A stretch of 64,000 nt of DNA, from IMG/VR virus record IMGVR_UViG_3300028557_000041, positions 1-64,000 of that record. The stretch is one strand, 5' to 3'. This document shows, piece by piece, positions 6,793 to 14,576 of the stretch. The notes beneath the pieces are model-generated. The model worked only from the letters and a program-made list of their open reading frames with translations, made no database searches and was not told the origin of the DNA. Position 1 is the first letter of the stretch. Each line of letters begins with the position of its first letter. A program made the position numbers and the translations under genes. This DNA is from a virus.

Positions 6793-7111
6793 CCATCATA
6801 TGGCTGGTGACCAAAAAGCACCTAGTGACCGATTTGATTTTGAACAACAAATTATCAAATGTTGGGGAATAGTTGATGACCTTAAAGAGCTCGATGAAGG
6901 TTTATTTGAGGGCTGGGTAGAACATGATAATGAATACACAGTTTCAAATCATGTGCAGAGCCTTGCTCATGTTTATGATGTTAAATTTCAGAAATTGTGG
7001 AGTTTGTTTGAAGATGTAATGATGGCAGAAGTTCGTAAGAATAAAATGCTTGAAGAAGAATGTGCCGCATTACGTGAACAATTAATGAAAAAAGAAAAAG
7101 GTAAAAAGTGA
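6785..7111 (+). CDS. Conserved phage protein with C-terminal coiled coil, 108 aa
   Basis: RFDFEQQIIKCWGIVDDL is a conserved block in T4-like phage hypothetical proteins. The C-terminal 30 residues (EEECAALREQLMKKE) form a charged coiled coil. Its TGA overlaps the following GTG start. Function unknown. Confidence 0.7.
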   Translation: MSDHHMAGDQKAPSDRFDFEQQIIKCWGIVDDLKELDEGLFEGWVEHDNEYTVSNHVQSLAHVYDVKFQKLWSLFEDVMMAEVRKNKMLEEECAALREQLMKKEKGKK

Positions 7112-7326
7112 AATATATTGCAAAACCAAATTTAATGAATAATGTAGGTCTCAAAGAGTTCAATAATCCAATTGATGCTTTGACCTACCTAAACGAGATC
7201 CTAGGCGCCAAGGCAGGCGACCATCAGGACTATGTGTTCATACCACCATCGACCTCCAAGCGGAACCTAAAGAAGTCCATTGAAGAATATGTTGGTATTG
7301 GTAAGTTGGAATTGAGACCTGAATAG
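7108..7326 (+). CDS. Hypothetical protein, 72 aa, GTG start
   Basis: GTG 7108 overlaps the upstream TGA, the arrangement seen with ATGA overlaps elsewhere here; there is no internal ATG that keeps the N-terminus. Begins KYIAKPNLMNNVGLKEF. The TAG abuts the inverted repeat of promoter copy 3. Confidence 0.6.
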   Translation: MKYIAKPNLMNNVGLKEFNNPIDALTYLNEILGAKAGDHQDYVFIPPSTSKRNLKKSIEEYVGIGKLELRPE

Positions 7327-7377
7327 TGTTGTACCGATACAACAAACGCTTGTATTATTCCGTGGTTGTGTTATAAT
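7327..7377 (+). promoter_or_regulatory. Composite operator-promoter module, copy 3
   Basis: TGTTGTA-N4-TACAACA (7327-7344), 5 bp, -35 TTGTAT (7350-7355), 16 bp, TATAAT (7372-7377), GGTA. Same geometry as copies at 1569 and 4630. Reads into the membrane/lipoprotein operon from 7405. Confidence 0.8.
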
Positions 7378-7404
7378 GGTATCTAAAGTGAGAAAGGAAT
7401 CTAT

Positions 7405-7533
7405 ATGATTAATTTTATTATTGGTTGTGTTTTAGGCTTTGTTGTTGCTACTGTAGGTTTTACTGGTATTGCTCAAGCATTAGATACTGGTATTGATAAA
7501 GTAAAATCAATTAATGTTGATATGGATAAATGA
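7405..7533 (+). CDS. Small membrane protein, DUF3789-like, 42 aa
   Basis: AAAGGAA site 7 nt upstream. One N-terminal transmembrane span (INFIIGCVLGFVVATVGF), then a short polar tail. The GCVLGFVV pattern recalls DUF3789 peptides of phages. Stop overlaps the next start. Confidence 0.6.
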   Translation: MINFIIGCVLGFVVATVGFTGIAQALDTGIDKVKSINVDMDK

Positions 7534-7715
7534 TGGACAAAAAGTATGTTTACTACAAACCATTAAATGTGAATAATTTAAAACAAGTTGCTATTGCAAT
7601 GCATTTAAATTACCTACATACAATTCAATTGAACATGATTGATGAAGCGGTAGAGAAGTCTGATATGCAAGAAGCAAAAGATGTTATTAGTTATATTATG
7701 GAGAAATCTAAATGA
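7530..7715 (+). CDS. Hypothetical protein, 61 aa
   Basis: Two possible starts, ATG 7530 and 7533. Product is helical and slightly acidic (AVEKSDMQEAKDVISY). Overlaps both neighbours by 4 bp. Function unknown. Confidence 0.55.
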   Translation: MMDKKYVYYKPLNVNNLKQVAIAMHLNYLHTIQLNMIDEAVEKSDMQEAKDVISYIMEKSK

Positions 7716-7948
7716 AAAAAGTTGTATTAGTAGTTCTTGTTAGTGTTGGTATTGTTGGTTGTTCTTCAACACCATCATACAAACTAAAAGGTTATACAGG
7801 TCCAGAAGCCATGGAACGCAACGAGGTCGTGCAAGCATCTAAACAATGTATCTACGCCAAACTGCGTCCTAATGTCGAATTTGTGACCGCCAAAACCAAT
7901 AGCGGTAAAGTTCTGGTGCCTGTTAATGTCCATTGCCAACCTTATTAA
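7712..7948 (+). CDS. Putative lipoprotein, 78 aa
   Basis: MKKVVLVVLVSVGIVGC is a signal peptide with a lipobox ending at Cys17, followed by SSTPS. The mature part (61 residues) has two further Cys that could form a disulphide. An outer-membrane lipoprotein encoded by a phage could act in lysis (o-spanin-like) or superinfection exclusion; neither is shown by the sequence. Confidence 0.7.
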   Translation: MKKVVLVVLVSVGIVGCSSTPSYKLKGYTGPEAMERNEVVQASKQCIYAKLRPNVEFVTAKTNSGKVLVPVNVHCQPY

Positions 7949-7961
7949 TCATTGATATATT

Positions 7962-8294
7962 ATGACTATATTTGAAACTCTTAATTCGTTTGGTATTACA
8001 CCGATTCATTTGCAGTTAGGTATTTTAGCTCTTGTTGTGGTGTTTTTGGTTGCAGTTTATTGGAAATTAATTGTGATTGGTGTAGGCATGATTTTCTGTG
8101 TGGTTGTATTTGCTATGCCACATAAATTGGACATTGGCAATCAATCAACAGAATCGATACTTAATAAAGTACCGCCTGCACCTGCAGAATACATTCAAGA
8201 TTGTATTCGGTATACTGGTCACACTGCAGACCATTGCAGAAAACTATGGACTGCTGAGAGAAGTGAAACAGAAGAATTGAAAGAATTAAACTAA
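7962..8294 (+). CDS. Membrane protein, two spans, 110 aa
   Basis: Two hydrophobic segments (about residues 17-35 and 37-52, LGILALVVVFLVAVYW and VIGVGMIFCVVVFAM), then a Cys-containing soluble tail (DCIRYTGHTADHCRKLW). It lies directly after the lipoprotein and overlaps the next gene by 1 bp. A joint envelope role with the lipoprotein is inferred. Confidence 0.6.
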   Translation: MTIFETLNSFGITPIHLQLGILALVVVFLVAVYWKLIVIGVGMIFCVVVFAMPHKLDIGNQSTESILNKVPPAPAEYIQDCIRYTGHTADHCRKLWTAERSETEELKELN

Positions 8295-8515
8295 TGGATG
8301 ATTCTCAATTAGAATTATTATCGAAAGATATTGATAATGCATTGGTACAATGGCTTAATACATATAAGACAACACCGTTAAATGTGTGTGGTGTGGTATT
8401 AGCAAGACTCTTATGGCTGTCTAAATTATCAGACAGTCAGGAAGATTTTATAAAACTATTGGATGCACCTAAAGAAGTTCTTGAACAAGAAAAAGAAAGT
8501 AAACAATTGCATTAA
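8294..8515 (+). CDS. Hypothetical protein, 73 aa
   Basis: Starts on the last base of the upstream stop and ends on the first base of the next start. Product is helical and begins MDDSQLELLSKDID. Function unknown. Confidence 0.6.
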   Translation: MDDSQLELLSKDIDNALVQWLNTYKTTPLNVCGVVLARLLWLSKLSDSQEDFIKLLDAPKEVLEQEKESKQLH

Positions 8516-9390
8516 TGAAAATAGCATTAGCGTCAGATATTCACTTAGAATTCGGTGACCTCATTTTAAAGAATGAGGAGAATGCTGACGTTTTAATTTT
8601 GAGTGGTGACATCTGTACCGCCAGCCAATTTAAGAATAAGCCAAAAGAAAGAATGAAGGTTAAAGATTTCTTTAAACGTTGTTCGTTTCAATTTCCTCAT
8701 GTTGTGTATATCATGGGTAATCACGAGCATTATAATTTTGATACTGTTGATACCTATAATAGATTAAAGGCTGAGTTGGCCGATTTACCAAACATTCATG
8801 TCTTAGAAAAAGAAACATGGGAACATAATGGTGCGACCTTTGTTGCTGGTACATTATGGACTGATATGAACAAAGGTGATCCATTGACTTTATGGCATTG
8901 CAGCAAAGGTATGAGTGATTTTCAAGTAATTAAAAATAGTAATCGTATGGTTCAACATAAGAGAAATGTTTACCATGAGAGTGATCGAAACGAGGATGGC
9001 ACACTAGTTGTTAAAACTGTGGATCATTATCAGTCGCCTTCAAAGTGGTCACCAGAAGATTCTGTGGAAGACCATAAGAAAATGATGGACTACATAAAGA
9101 TTGCTACTGAGAATAAAACAAAACAGTATGTTGTGGTAACACATCATGCACCATCACCAATTAGTATTGCTGAGTGTTATCGTTTTGATACATTAATGAA
9201 TGGTGCGTTTGCTTCTGATTTGTCGGAGTTTATATTGAATCGGCCACAAATCAAAATATGGACTCATGGTCATATGCACAATGTATCCGATTATATGATT
9301 GGTGACACTAGAGTGGTTTGTAATCCTCGTGGTTATATTGGTCATGAGCAAAGAGCAAAAGAATTTAAATTGAAATATTTGGAGGTTTAA
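8515..9390 (+). CDS. Metallophosphoesterase, 291 aa
   Basis: Calcineurin-like phosphoesterase motifs in order: ASDIH (D8, H10), SGDI (D32), GNHEH (about residue 73), VVTHHAP and THGHMH near the C-terminus. These residues bind the two-metal centre that cleaves phosphodiesters or phosphomonoesters. Substrate cannot be told; nucleic-acid or nucleotide turnover is plausible in a phage. Confidence 0.92.
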   Translation: MKIALASDIHLEFGDLILKNEENADVLILSGDICTASQFKNKPKERMKVKDFFKRCSFQFPHVVYIMGNHEHYNFDTVDTYNRLKAELADLPNIHVLEKETWEHNGATFVAGTLWTDMNKGDPLTLWHCSKGMSDFQVIKNSNRMVQHKRNVYHESDRNEDGTLVVKTVDHYQSPSKWSPEDSVEDHKKMMDYIKIATENKTKQYVVVTHHAPSPISIAECYRFDTLMNGAFASDLSEFILNRPQIKIWTHGHMHNVSDYMIGDTRVVCNPRGYIGHEQRAKEFKLKYLEV

Positions 9391-9723
9391 ATGGGAATGT
9401 TTGATTACATACATTATGAAGGACAGGAGTATCAGACAAAAGATACTCCTGCTCAGGCGTGTGATAACTATAAGATTGAGAATAATATTCTTTGGTATGA
9501 AAACTATGATGCCGAATGGATAGATGATAGTGATGGTATTTTAGGTGGTTATCTAAGAAAGTTCAATGAACGATGGGATATGTGTGATAAGTTTGATGGA
9601 CTGGTCCGATTCTATCGTGAAGATGAAGATAATGGTGGTTATAAAGCTGATAAATGGATAGAATACAAAGCTCTATTCATGAATGGTCAAATGATTAAGA
9701 TTGAGAAAAAAGAAAATGAGTGA
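9391..9723 (+). CDS. Conserved hypothetical protein, MGMFDYI type, 110 aa
   Basis: Follows the phosphoesterase stop directly. The N-terminus MGMFDYIHYEGQEYQTKDT belongs to a recurrent phage/bacterial hypothetical family. Acidic and aromatic-rich. Overlaps the next gene by 8 bp. Confidence 0.65.
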   Translation: MGMFDYIHYEGQEYQTKDTPAQACDNYKIENNILWYENYDAEWIDDSDGILGGYLRKFNERWDMCDKFDGLVRFYREDEDNGGYKADKWIEYKALFMNGQMIKIEKKENE

Positions 9724-10048
9724 TTATACACCTGATAGATGGCTTGTTGTGAAGATTACAACGGACAAAGAATCATTATATAAAGTATTTGCCTGCTGGT
9801 ATGGCGGACTTGGTGGTTCTGACTCGTGGCAATTCAATAGCGGTATTGTTAAAGTTGAATTCGTAGATAATTATTACGAATTTCATGGTTACTCCGGATC
9901 GGTGTATCGGTGTCATAAGAATTGCTATGGTACCAACGGTTATGGTGGCAGCGTATTGGCCAATTTCATTGATAAGGCTGAATACAAAATTGAAATAATG
10001 CCTGAGAATACAAATTGGAAGGAATTAAATTATGCCTGTGAGGTATAG
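9716..10048 (+). CDS. Hypothetical protein, 110 aa
   Basis: ATG 9716 is taken over the in-frame TTG 9701. The central WYGGLGGSDSWQFNSGI and later YGTNGYGGSVL are unusual Gly/Tyr-rich stretches in a strand-rich fold. Similar proteins occur in aquatic phages without known role. Confidence 0.6.
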   Translation: MSDYTPDRWLVVKITTDKESLYKVFACWYGGLGGSDSWQFNSGIVKVEFVDNYYEFHGYSGSVYRCHKNCYGTNGYGGSVLANFIDKAEYKIEIMPENTNWKELNYACEV

Positions 10049-10406
10049 TACCAACTGGATGGGTGTGGCCAGTCTACAATGGTATAGAGACCGTGGACTC
10101 ACCGAAAGAGTGAGTAGAACATTAACCGAAGATTCACAATTAACTGGCCGAAAAGCTGGTGATGTATTTGAATATGACAATATTACACAAGAATATTCCT
10201 GTGGCCGTATTGATTGCCGTGGTGAAGATTTAGGTCAATTTGGTGATGAGATTGGTGTACCGCCAATGAAGGCAGAAGATTGGCACCGATTTGGTAAATG
10301 GTTGAACACATTTGAAACTGATTTTATGTGGAATTTAAAAGATTTGGTTGAATTGTATGAAAGAAATAATCCCAAAATAACTTGGGCTGAAGGATATGAT
10401 GATTGA
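10032..10406 (+). CDS. Hypothetical protein, 124 aa
   Basis: Starts inside the end of the previous gene (17-bp overlap). No recognised motif; the C-terminal half is helical (WHRFGKWLNTFETDFMW). Its end overlaps the epimerase start. Confidence 0.6.
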   Translation: MPVRYSTNWMGVASLQWYRDRGLTERVSRTLTEDSQLTGRKAGDVFEYDNITQEYSCGRIDCRGEDLGQFGDEIGVPPMKAEDWHRFGKWLNTFETDFMWNLKDLVELYERNNPKITWAEGYDD

Positions 10407-11244
10407 TTCAAAAAGAATATTGGTGACCGGCAGTTCTGGTTATATCGGCCAGCACCTTGTAAAGCTCCTCATGAAGGAAGGATACGAAGTGTTTGGTACT
10501 GATATCAAACCATGTTTGAATGATTATTTGTTACCCAAACAGTTTCTTCAATATGATATTACAAATGATTATCAATTATGTTATTCTGATGAGTTTGATA
10601 CCGTGGTTCATTTGGCCGCATTGGTCAAAGTAAATGAATCAGTATTAAAACCATATGAGTATTATGATACCAATATTAATGGTACACATAATGTATTAAC
10701 GAACTTGAATTACAAGAATTTTGTGTTTGCATCGACAGGCACAGCCGCTAATCCCATCAACCCATATGCCTTGAGTAAGAGATGTGCTGAGGATATAGTA
10801 GAAAGATATTGCATTGAAAATACAAAAACTTTCACTTCATTCAGATTTTATAATGTGATTGGGTCTGATGGGATTTCACCCACCAATATGGATGGGTTGA
10901 TGTATAACTTATTGAAGGCAAGAGAAACAGGAGTATTTCATTTATATGGTGGTGATTACAATACACCAGATGGCACACCTGTTAGAGATTATGTTCATGT
11001 GAATGAAATATGCCATTCTATTCAAAAGGCAATTGAAACGCCTGCCAATTCATTAGAAAATCTAGGCCATGGTAAAGGCCACACTGTTAGAGAAATGGTA
11101 GACACCTTTAAACTGGTAAACAACTGCGATTTTCAAGTAAACTATTGCCAAAGACGCTCGGGTGATTTAGAATATAGTGTATTGGATAATCCTTCTACAT
11201 ATATGGAATCCGTTTATACATTATCACAACTATTGAAGGTATAA
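10396..11244 (+). CDS. NAD-dependent epimerase/dehydratase (GalE/RmlB-like), 282 aa
   Basis: Extended short-chain dehydrogenase: TGSSGYIGQH (residues 11-20) is the NAD(P)-binding GxxGxxG, and Y124-x3-K128 (INPYALSK) is the catalytic pair, with the preceding STG supplying Ser/Thr. TPVRDYVHV and NLGHGKGHTV are typical of nucleotide-sugar epimerases. At 282 residues it is a little shorter than GalE (about 340). It probably acts on a nucleotide sugar, perhaps for DNA or surface glycan modification; substrate is not determinable. Confidence 0.88.
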   Translation: MMIDSKRILVTGSSGYIGQHLVKLLMKEGYEVFGTDIKPCLNDYLLPKQFLQYDITNDYQLCYSDEFDTVVHLAALVKVNESVLKPYEYYDTNINGTHNVLTNLNYKNFVFASTGTAANPINPYALSKRCAEDIVERYCIENTKTFTSFRFYNVIGSDGISPTNMDGLMYNLLKARETGVFHLYGGDYNTPDGTPVRDYVHVNEICHSIQKAIETPANSLENLGHGKGHTVREMVDTFKLVNNCDFQVNYCQRRSGDLEYSVLDNPSTYMESVYTLSQLLKV

Positions 11245-11248
11245 TATT

Positions 11249-11929
11249 ATGAAAGTTTATTTAAGTGGTTATCGTAGCCATTGGATTTCTCCACATACTG
11301 TTTTTGAGTATATCTTTTTCTGGACAGACTGGAGTAAATGTGGTCGTAGTAAAGGTGTAATTGCCGATGAGGATTATGTGGATCATCCTGTATGGGTTGA
11401 GAAATACACAAAGTATGTTAGACCCATTTGTGAGGCCATTCGTGTTGTGCTCGACTTTATTCACCCACCAATCAAGTATGTGAAGATTGATAGATATGAT
11501 ACATGGTCAATGGATTATACCTTGTCTTATATCATTCTACCAATGTTGAAACAATTGAAAGAAGAAACTCACGGTTCACCATGGATTGATGATGAAGATG
11601 TGCCTACTGAGTTGCGTAGTTCAAAAAGAAAAACAAAATCAAAACGTCATTCTAATCCTGATATTCAAATGTTGGATATGGACGAGGATGATTTAATTCA
11701 TAAACGCTGGGCATGGGTGCTTGATGAAATGATTTGGGCATTTGAACAGAAAGTTGCTGATGATCCTGAATTGAAATTCTTTGATTACACCGAATGTGGT
11801 GATAAATTACCTTGGGACGAAAATTATACTGGACCAAAGGTTGATTGGGATGGACTAAATGCACACAATGAACGAAAGCGTAATGCATTTAGATTGTTTG
11901 GTAAGTATTATGAAAACTTATGGGACTAA
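11249..11929 (+). CDS. Conserved T4-like phage protein of unknown function, 226 aa
   Basis: The blocks KIDRYDTWSMDYTLSY and LKEETHGSPWIDDEDVP are of a protein I associate with T4-like aquatic phages, never functionally assigned. A basic patch (SSKRKTKSKRH) lies mid-protein. The C-terminal helical region precedes a membrane protein gene. Confidence 0.7.
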   Translation: MKVYLSGYRSHWISPHTVFEYIFFWTDWSKCGRSKGVIADEDYVDHPVWVEKYTKYVRPICEAIRVVLDFIHPPIKYVKIDRYDTWSMDYTLSYIILPMLKQLKEETHGSPWIDDEDVPTELRSSKRKTKSKRHSNPDIQMLDMDEDDLIHKRWAWVLDEMIWAFEQKVADDPELKFFDYTECGDKLPWDENYTGPKVDWDGLNAHNERKRNAFRLFGKYYENLWD

Positions 11930-11930
11930 A

Positions 11931-12167
11931 ATGTTATCTTACTATCATTATTGGCAGGCTTTGAAACGATTAGAATCATCACAGAAAACAATTGAAATGA
12001 TGGAACCAGATGTACCAAATATGGTTCAAGCACAGCATGAGATGATTGAAAGAGAAGTGGAATATTACCAAGAAGAATCTAACAAGTTTACCTCAATTGT
12101 ATTGACTTTAATTGTGTTTTTTAGTATAATGTTAGTATTATACACTCAAGGAATGTTTCATGTTTAA
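11931..12167 (+). CDS. Small protein with C-terminal membrane anchor, 78 aa
   Basis: ATG 11931 (one base after the previous stop) replaces the longer frame from 11859, which would overlap the upstream gene. N-terminal charged helix (about 50 residues), then a hydrophobic span SIVLTLIVFFSIMLVLY. The 3' end carries a promoter for the next gene. Confidence 0.6.
   Translation: MLSYYHYWQALKRLESSQKTIEMMEPDVPNMVQAQHEMIEREVEYYQEESNKFTSIVLTLIVFFSIMLVLYTQGMFHV
12102..12130 (+). promoter_or_regulatory. Sigma70-like promoter inside the end of a gene
   Basis: TTGACT (12102-12107), 17 bp, TATAAT (12125-12130), 29 bp before ATG 12160. The high AT of the membrane-span codons could produce this by chance, but both hexamers and spacing are near consensus. 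Confidence 0.55.
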
Positions 12168-12426
12168 AAAAATTAATGAATGGTTACAAGCAAATAAAAC
12201 TTTGTTTTTTGTGGCAGTTGTTGTATTTGGTTTAACATTTTATTACACTCCGTATTTTATGAATACTCCTGTCAATGGTAACTTTGATGGTGGTATTCAA
12301 AACAAATTGGTTTGGTCCGTTAAAGGAGAATGTTTTTTTGTTCGACCATTAAACCAAACCGATACATTGTTGGTTCGTGTTAAAGATTGTGATAAAGGTG
12401 AAGTAATTCAAAAGGTAGGTAAATGA
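12160..12426 (+). CDS. Membrane protein with one N-terminal span, 88 aa
   Basis: Hydrophobic segment TLFFVAVVVFGLTFYYT near residues 14-30, then a soluble domain with two Cys. Possibly periplasmic. Overlaps both neighbours. Function unknown. Confidence 0.6.
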   Translation: MFKKINEWLQANKTLFFVAVVVFGLTFYYTPYFMNTPVNGNFDGGIQNKLVWSVKGECFFVRPLNQTDTLLVRVKDCDKGEVIQKVGK

Positions 12427-12596
12427 AAACAAACGGTGATTTTAAATTAAGTAAAGAAACAAAACGTATGCTTGCTCTAATGCCATGTGATAAACGAGGC
12501 CATTGGAAAAACATGATGATTGAAGCAGAAGTTTTGGAAAAGCGTGCCAGATTGGCCAAACTGAAAGAAAATAAATCTGAAAAAGGAGAAGTATGA
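12423..12596 (+). CDS. Small basic helical protein, 57 aa
   Basis: ATGA overlap with the upstream gene. Lys/Arg-rich, product begins MKTNGDFKLSKETKRML; contains CDKRGHWKN. Similar small proteins occur in T4-like phages; function unknown. Confidence 0.55.
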   Translation: MKTNGDFKLSKETKRMLALMPCDKRGHWKNMMIEAEVLEKRARLAKLKENKSEKGEV

Positions 12597-12853
12597 TGGC
12601 TTTATTCGTTGAAGTGGACTCAGTAGAAAAAGATTGTAAAGTGATTGTTAATTTGGACGGTGTTGGCGAAATTGCACCACTAACCAGTGGTGGTTGTGCA
12701 TTGTTTATGCTTCAAGGTGGTACAATGAAAGTCAAAAATAGTTTTGATGATTTCAAACAATTCGCAATGCAAACAGTATCGAGTGAAGATATTGCAAAAC
12801 GTGTTAAAGCACTTAAAGGCGGAGCCAGACCATTGGAGATTCCAACACTATGA
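12593..12853 (+). CDS. Hypothetical protein, 86 aa
   Basis: ATG 12593 or 12596. Strand-rich: VEVDSVEKDCKVIVNLDGV then GGCALFMLQGGTMKVKNSF, reminiscent of a small beta-sandwich for binding. No family named. Confidence 0.6.
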   Translation: MMALFVEVDSVEKDCKVIVNLDGVGEIAPLTSGGCALFMLQGGTMKVKNSFDDFKQFAMQTVSSEDIAKRVKALKGGARPLEIPTL

Positions 12854-13137
12854 GTAAGTTTACATTTATCTGTGAAGATGATCCAATGCCATTTGCTGAT
12901 GCCATTGTCACCAAAAAAACGTTTGAGTTTAATGCTGACCATTTAGATGGTGTCATTAGTGAGTTTGAAACTTTTTTAAAGGGTTGTGGATATCACATCG
13001 ATGGTAATTTAGAAATTGTAGAAGAATCAAAATCTCTCGGTCAAATTTATTCAAAAGATGGACACAAAGATGATTTGGATGATTTGGATTCCATTTTCTC
13101 TGGCAGAAAAAGTTTAATTCGATCTGATGATTGTTGA
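12850..13137 (+). CDS. Hypothetical acidic protein, 95 aa
   Basis: Product MSKFTFICEDDPMPFADAI onward; an Asp-rich segment (DDLDDLDSIFSG) precedes the C-terminus. Overlaps neighbours by 4 and 1 bp. Function unknown. Confidence 0.6.
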   Translation: MSKFTFICEDDPMPFADAIVTKKTFEFNADHLDGVISEFETFLKGCGYHIDGNLEIVEESKSLGQIYSKDGHKDDLDDLDSIFSGRKSLIRSDDC

Positions 13138-13421
13138 TGAACGATTTATTTTATAATTTGTTTGATTGGATTCGTGATGATTGGAAATCAAATAAGTTCC
13201 GTTTTATCGTGGAATTATTGGCATGGGCAATATCTATTGGTTGTTCTGTTACAATGGCTCTCACCGTTCCTAACCCACCGTTACTCATATTATATCCAAT
13301 TTGGATTCTCGGTTGTGCTATGTATGGTTGGGCTGCTTATACTCGCAAATCTTTTGGTATGGTCGCTAATTACGTTTTACTTACTACTATTGATACAATT
13401 GGCCTAATGAGAATGTTATGA
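13137..13421 (+). CDS. Membrane protein, 2-3 spans, 94 aa
   Basis: ATG 13137 overlaps the upstream stop (TGATG); the in-frame TTG 13131 is disfavoured. Hydrophobic segments around residues 28-45, 49-64 and 75-92. Comparable short membrane proteins occur in T4-like phages; transport or envelope role unproven. Confidence 0.6.
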   Translation: MNDLFYNLFDWIRDDWKSNKFRFIVELLAWAISIGCSVTMALTVPNPPLLILYPIWILGCAMYGWAAYTRKSFGMVANYVLLTTIDTIGLMRML

Positions 13422-14008
13422 ATATTTTTTATCTAGATAATGATCCTGTGAAATGTGCTGAAATGCATGTTGACCGCCATGTTTGCAAAATGGTAATTGA
13501 GTATGCTCAGTTGCTCTCTACTGCACACCGTGTGCTTGATGGTGAGATGTACTTTGGTAAAACAACCAATAATCGCAATATCAAGCGGTGGCGCCTGCCA
13601 GATGAGCGTGAAGAACGATTGATGAAGCCTACGATGATGAACCATCCATCAGCCATATGGGTTCGCCAAAGTAAGGCCAACTATACTTGGCTCTATAATA
13701 TGTGGTGTGAACTACTTAAAGAGTTTACATATCGTTATGGTAAAGTTCATGCCACGGCACGATTGATACCTGACTTGGCTCGTGTACCAGATAATTGTCC
13801 AGTTGGTTCGTTTACTGGTCCTACACCTGCCATGCCGGATGACTGTAAAGTACCAGGTAATTCATTGCAATCTTATCATAACTATTATCGTATGAATAAA
13901 TCACACCTTTGGTCATGGAAAGGTAAGATAAATAAGAGAGAAGTACCGGTCTTTATGAAAGAATGGTTCCGAAAAATGAATGAATCACTTGCCCATGAGT
14001 ATAGTTAA
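13418..14008 (+). CDS. Conserved phage protein of unknown function, 196 aa
   Basis: MNIFYLDNDP and CAEMHVDRHVCKMVIEYAQL are strongly conserved-looking; His/Cys spacing suggests metal binding. The family is frequent in phages and giant viruses as far as I recall, with no known activity. Ends on the A of the next ATG. Confidence 0.7.
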   Translation: MNIFYLDNDPVKCAEMHVDRHVCKMVIEYAQLLSTAHRVLDGEMYFGKTTNNRNIKRWRLPDEREERLMKPTMMNHPSAIWVRQSKANYTWLYNMWCELLKEFTYRYGKVHATARLIPDLARVPDNCPVGSFTGPTPAMPDDCKVPGNSLQSYHNYYRMNKSHLWSWKGKINKREVPVFMKEWFRKMNESLAHEYS

Positions 14009-14289
14009 TGCCAACCTATGATTTTTTGAATAAACAAACCAATCAAGTCGAAGAACACCGTATGTCTTACACGGTGCTAGACGAATTCAAACAAAATAAT
14101 CCCCATTTAGAATTACATATATCTGCAGATAATCTACCAGTATTTTCGGATGCTGGTCGTATGTCTGTTCCTGGTACCAAAACTGCTGATGCTGCCTTTG
14201 AACGAGGCGTAATACAAAGAATCAAAGATACGGTACCCGGAAATACTTTACACAAATCACACAAAACGAAGATGCCTAGAGAATGGTAA
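14008..14289 (+). CDS. FmdB-like conserved phage protein, 93 aa
   Basis: MPTYDFLN at the N-terminus resembles FmdB-type zinc-ribbon proteins, but the cysteines are absent. ISADNLPVFSDAGRMSVPG and GNTLHKSHKTKMPREW are conserved in T4-like phages, where function is unknown. Confidence 0.65.
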   Translation: MPTYDFLNKQTNQVEEHRMSYTVLDEFKQNNPHLELHISADNLPVFSDAGRMSVPGTKTADAAFERGVIQRIKDTVPGNTLHKSHKTKMPREW

Positions 14290-14480
14290 TAGTGAACAAC
14301 CAACTCCCTTACTTACTTAACATCAGGAGGTCAGATAATGGCAAAGTTAATCCTGTAGAAAAAACTCATAAAATTCCCAAGTATAATAAAGATAATAACA
14401 GGAGTTTAGATGAGCAAAAAAAGAATGATGTCAAAGCAGCAGCGGTTATATTACGAACAAAACAAAAAAGAAAGAGTTAG
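14283..14480 (+). CDS. Doubtful ORF, 65 aa, possibly a frameshifted small gene
   Basis: The frame from ATG 14283 lacks a ribosome site, but its second half (KVNPVEKTHKIPKYNKDN onward) reads like a real basic phage protein. An excellent AGGAGG (14325-14330) leads to ATG 14338 in another frame, which stops after MAKLIL. A one-base shift at the AAA near 14343-14345 would give MAKVNPVEK. So either a -1 frameshift, a sequencing indel or a decayed gene. Confidence 0.35.
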   Translation: MVIVNNQLPYLLNIRRSDNGKVNPVEKTHKIPKYNKDNNRSLDEQKKNDVKAAAVILRTKQKRKS

Positions 14481-14568
14481 AGAAGAACTTGTCGAATATA
14501 TAAAAGACAAGCATTTAATAGAAAAAAATAAACCTGATGACGGATTAGCTAAAAATATATTATATTGA
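14410..14568 (+). CDS. Small basic protein, 52 aa
   Basis: GGAG at 14401-14404 before ATG 14410. Product MSKKRMMSKQQRLYYEQ onward is highly charged and helical. It overlaps the doubtful ORF in another frame by 71 bp. Function unknown. Confidence 0.55.
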   Translation: MSKKRMMSKQQRLYYEQNKKERVREELVEYIKDKHLIEKNKPDDGLAKNILY

Positions 14569-14576
14569 GGATTTAA

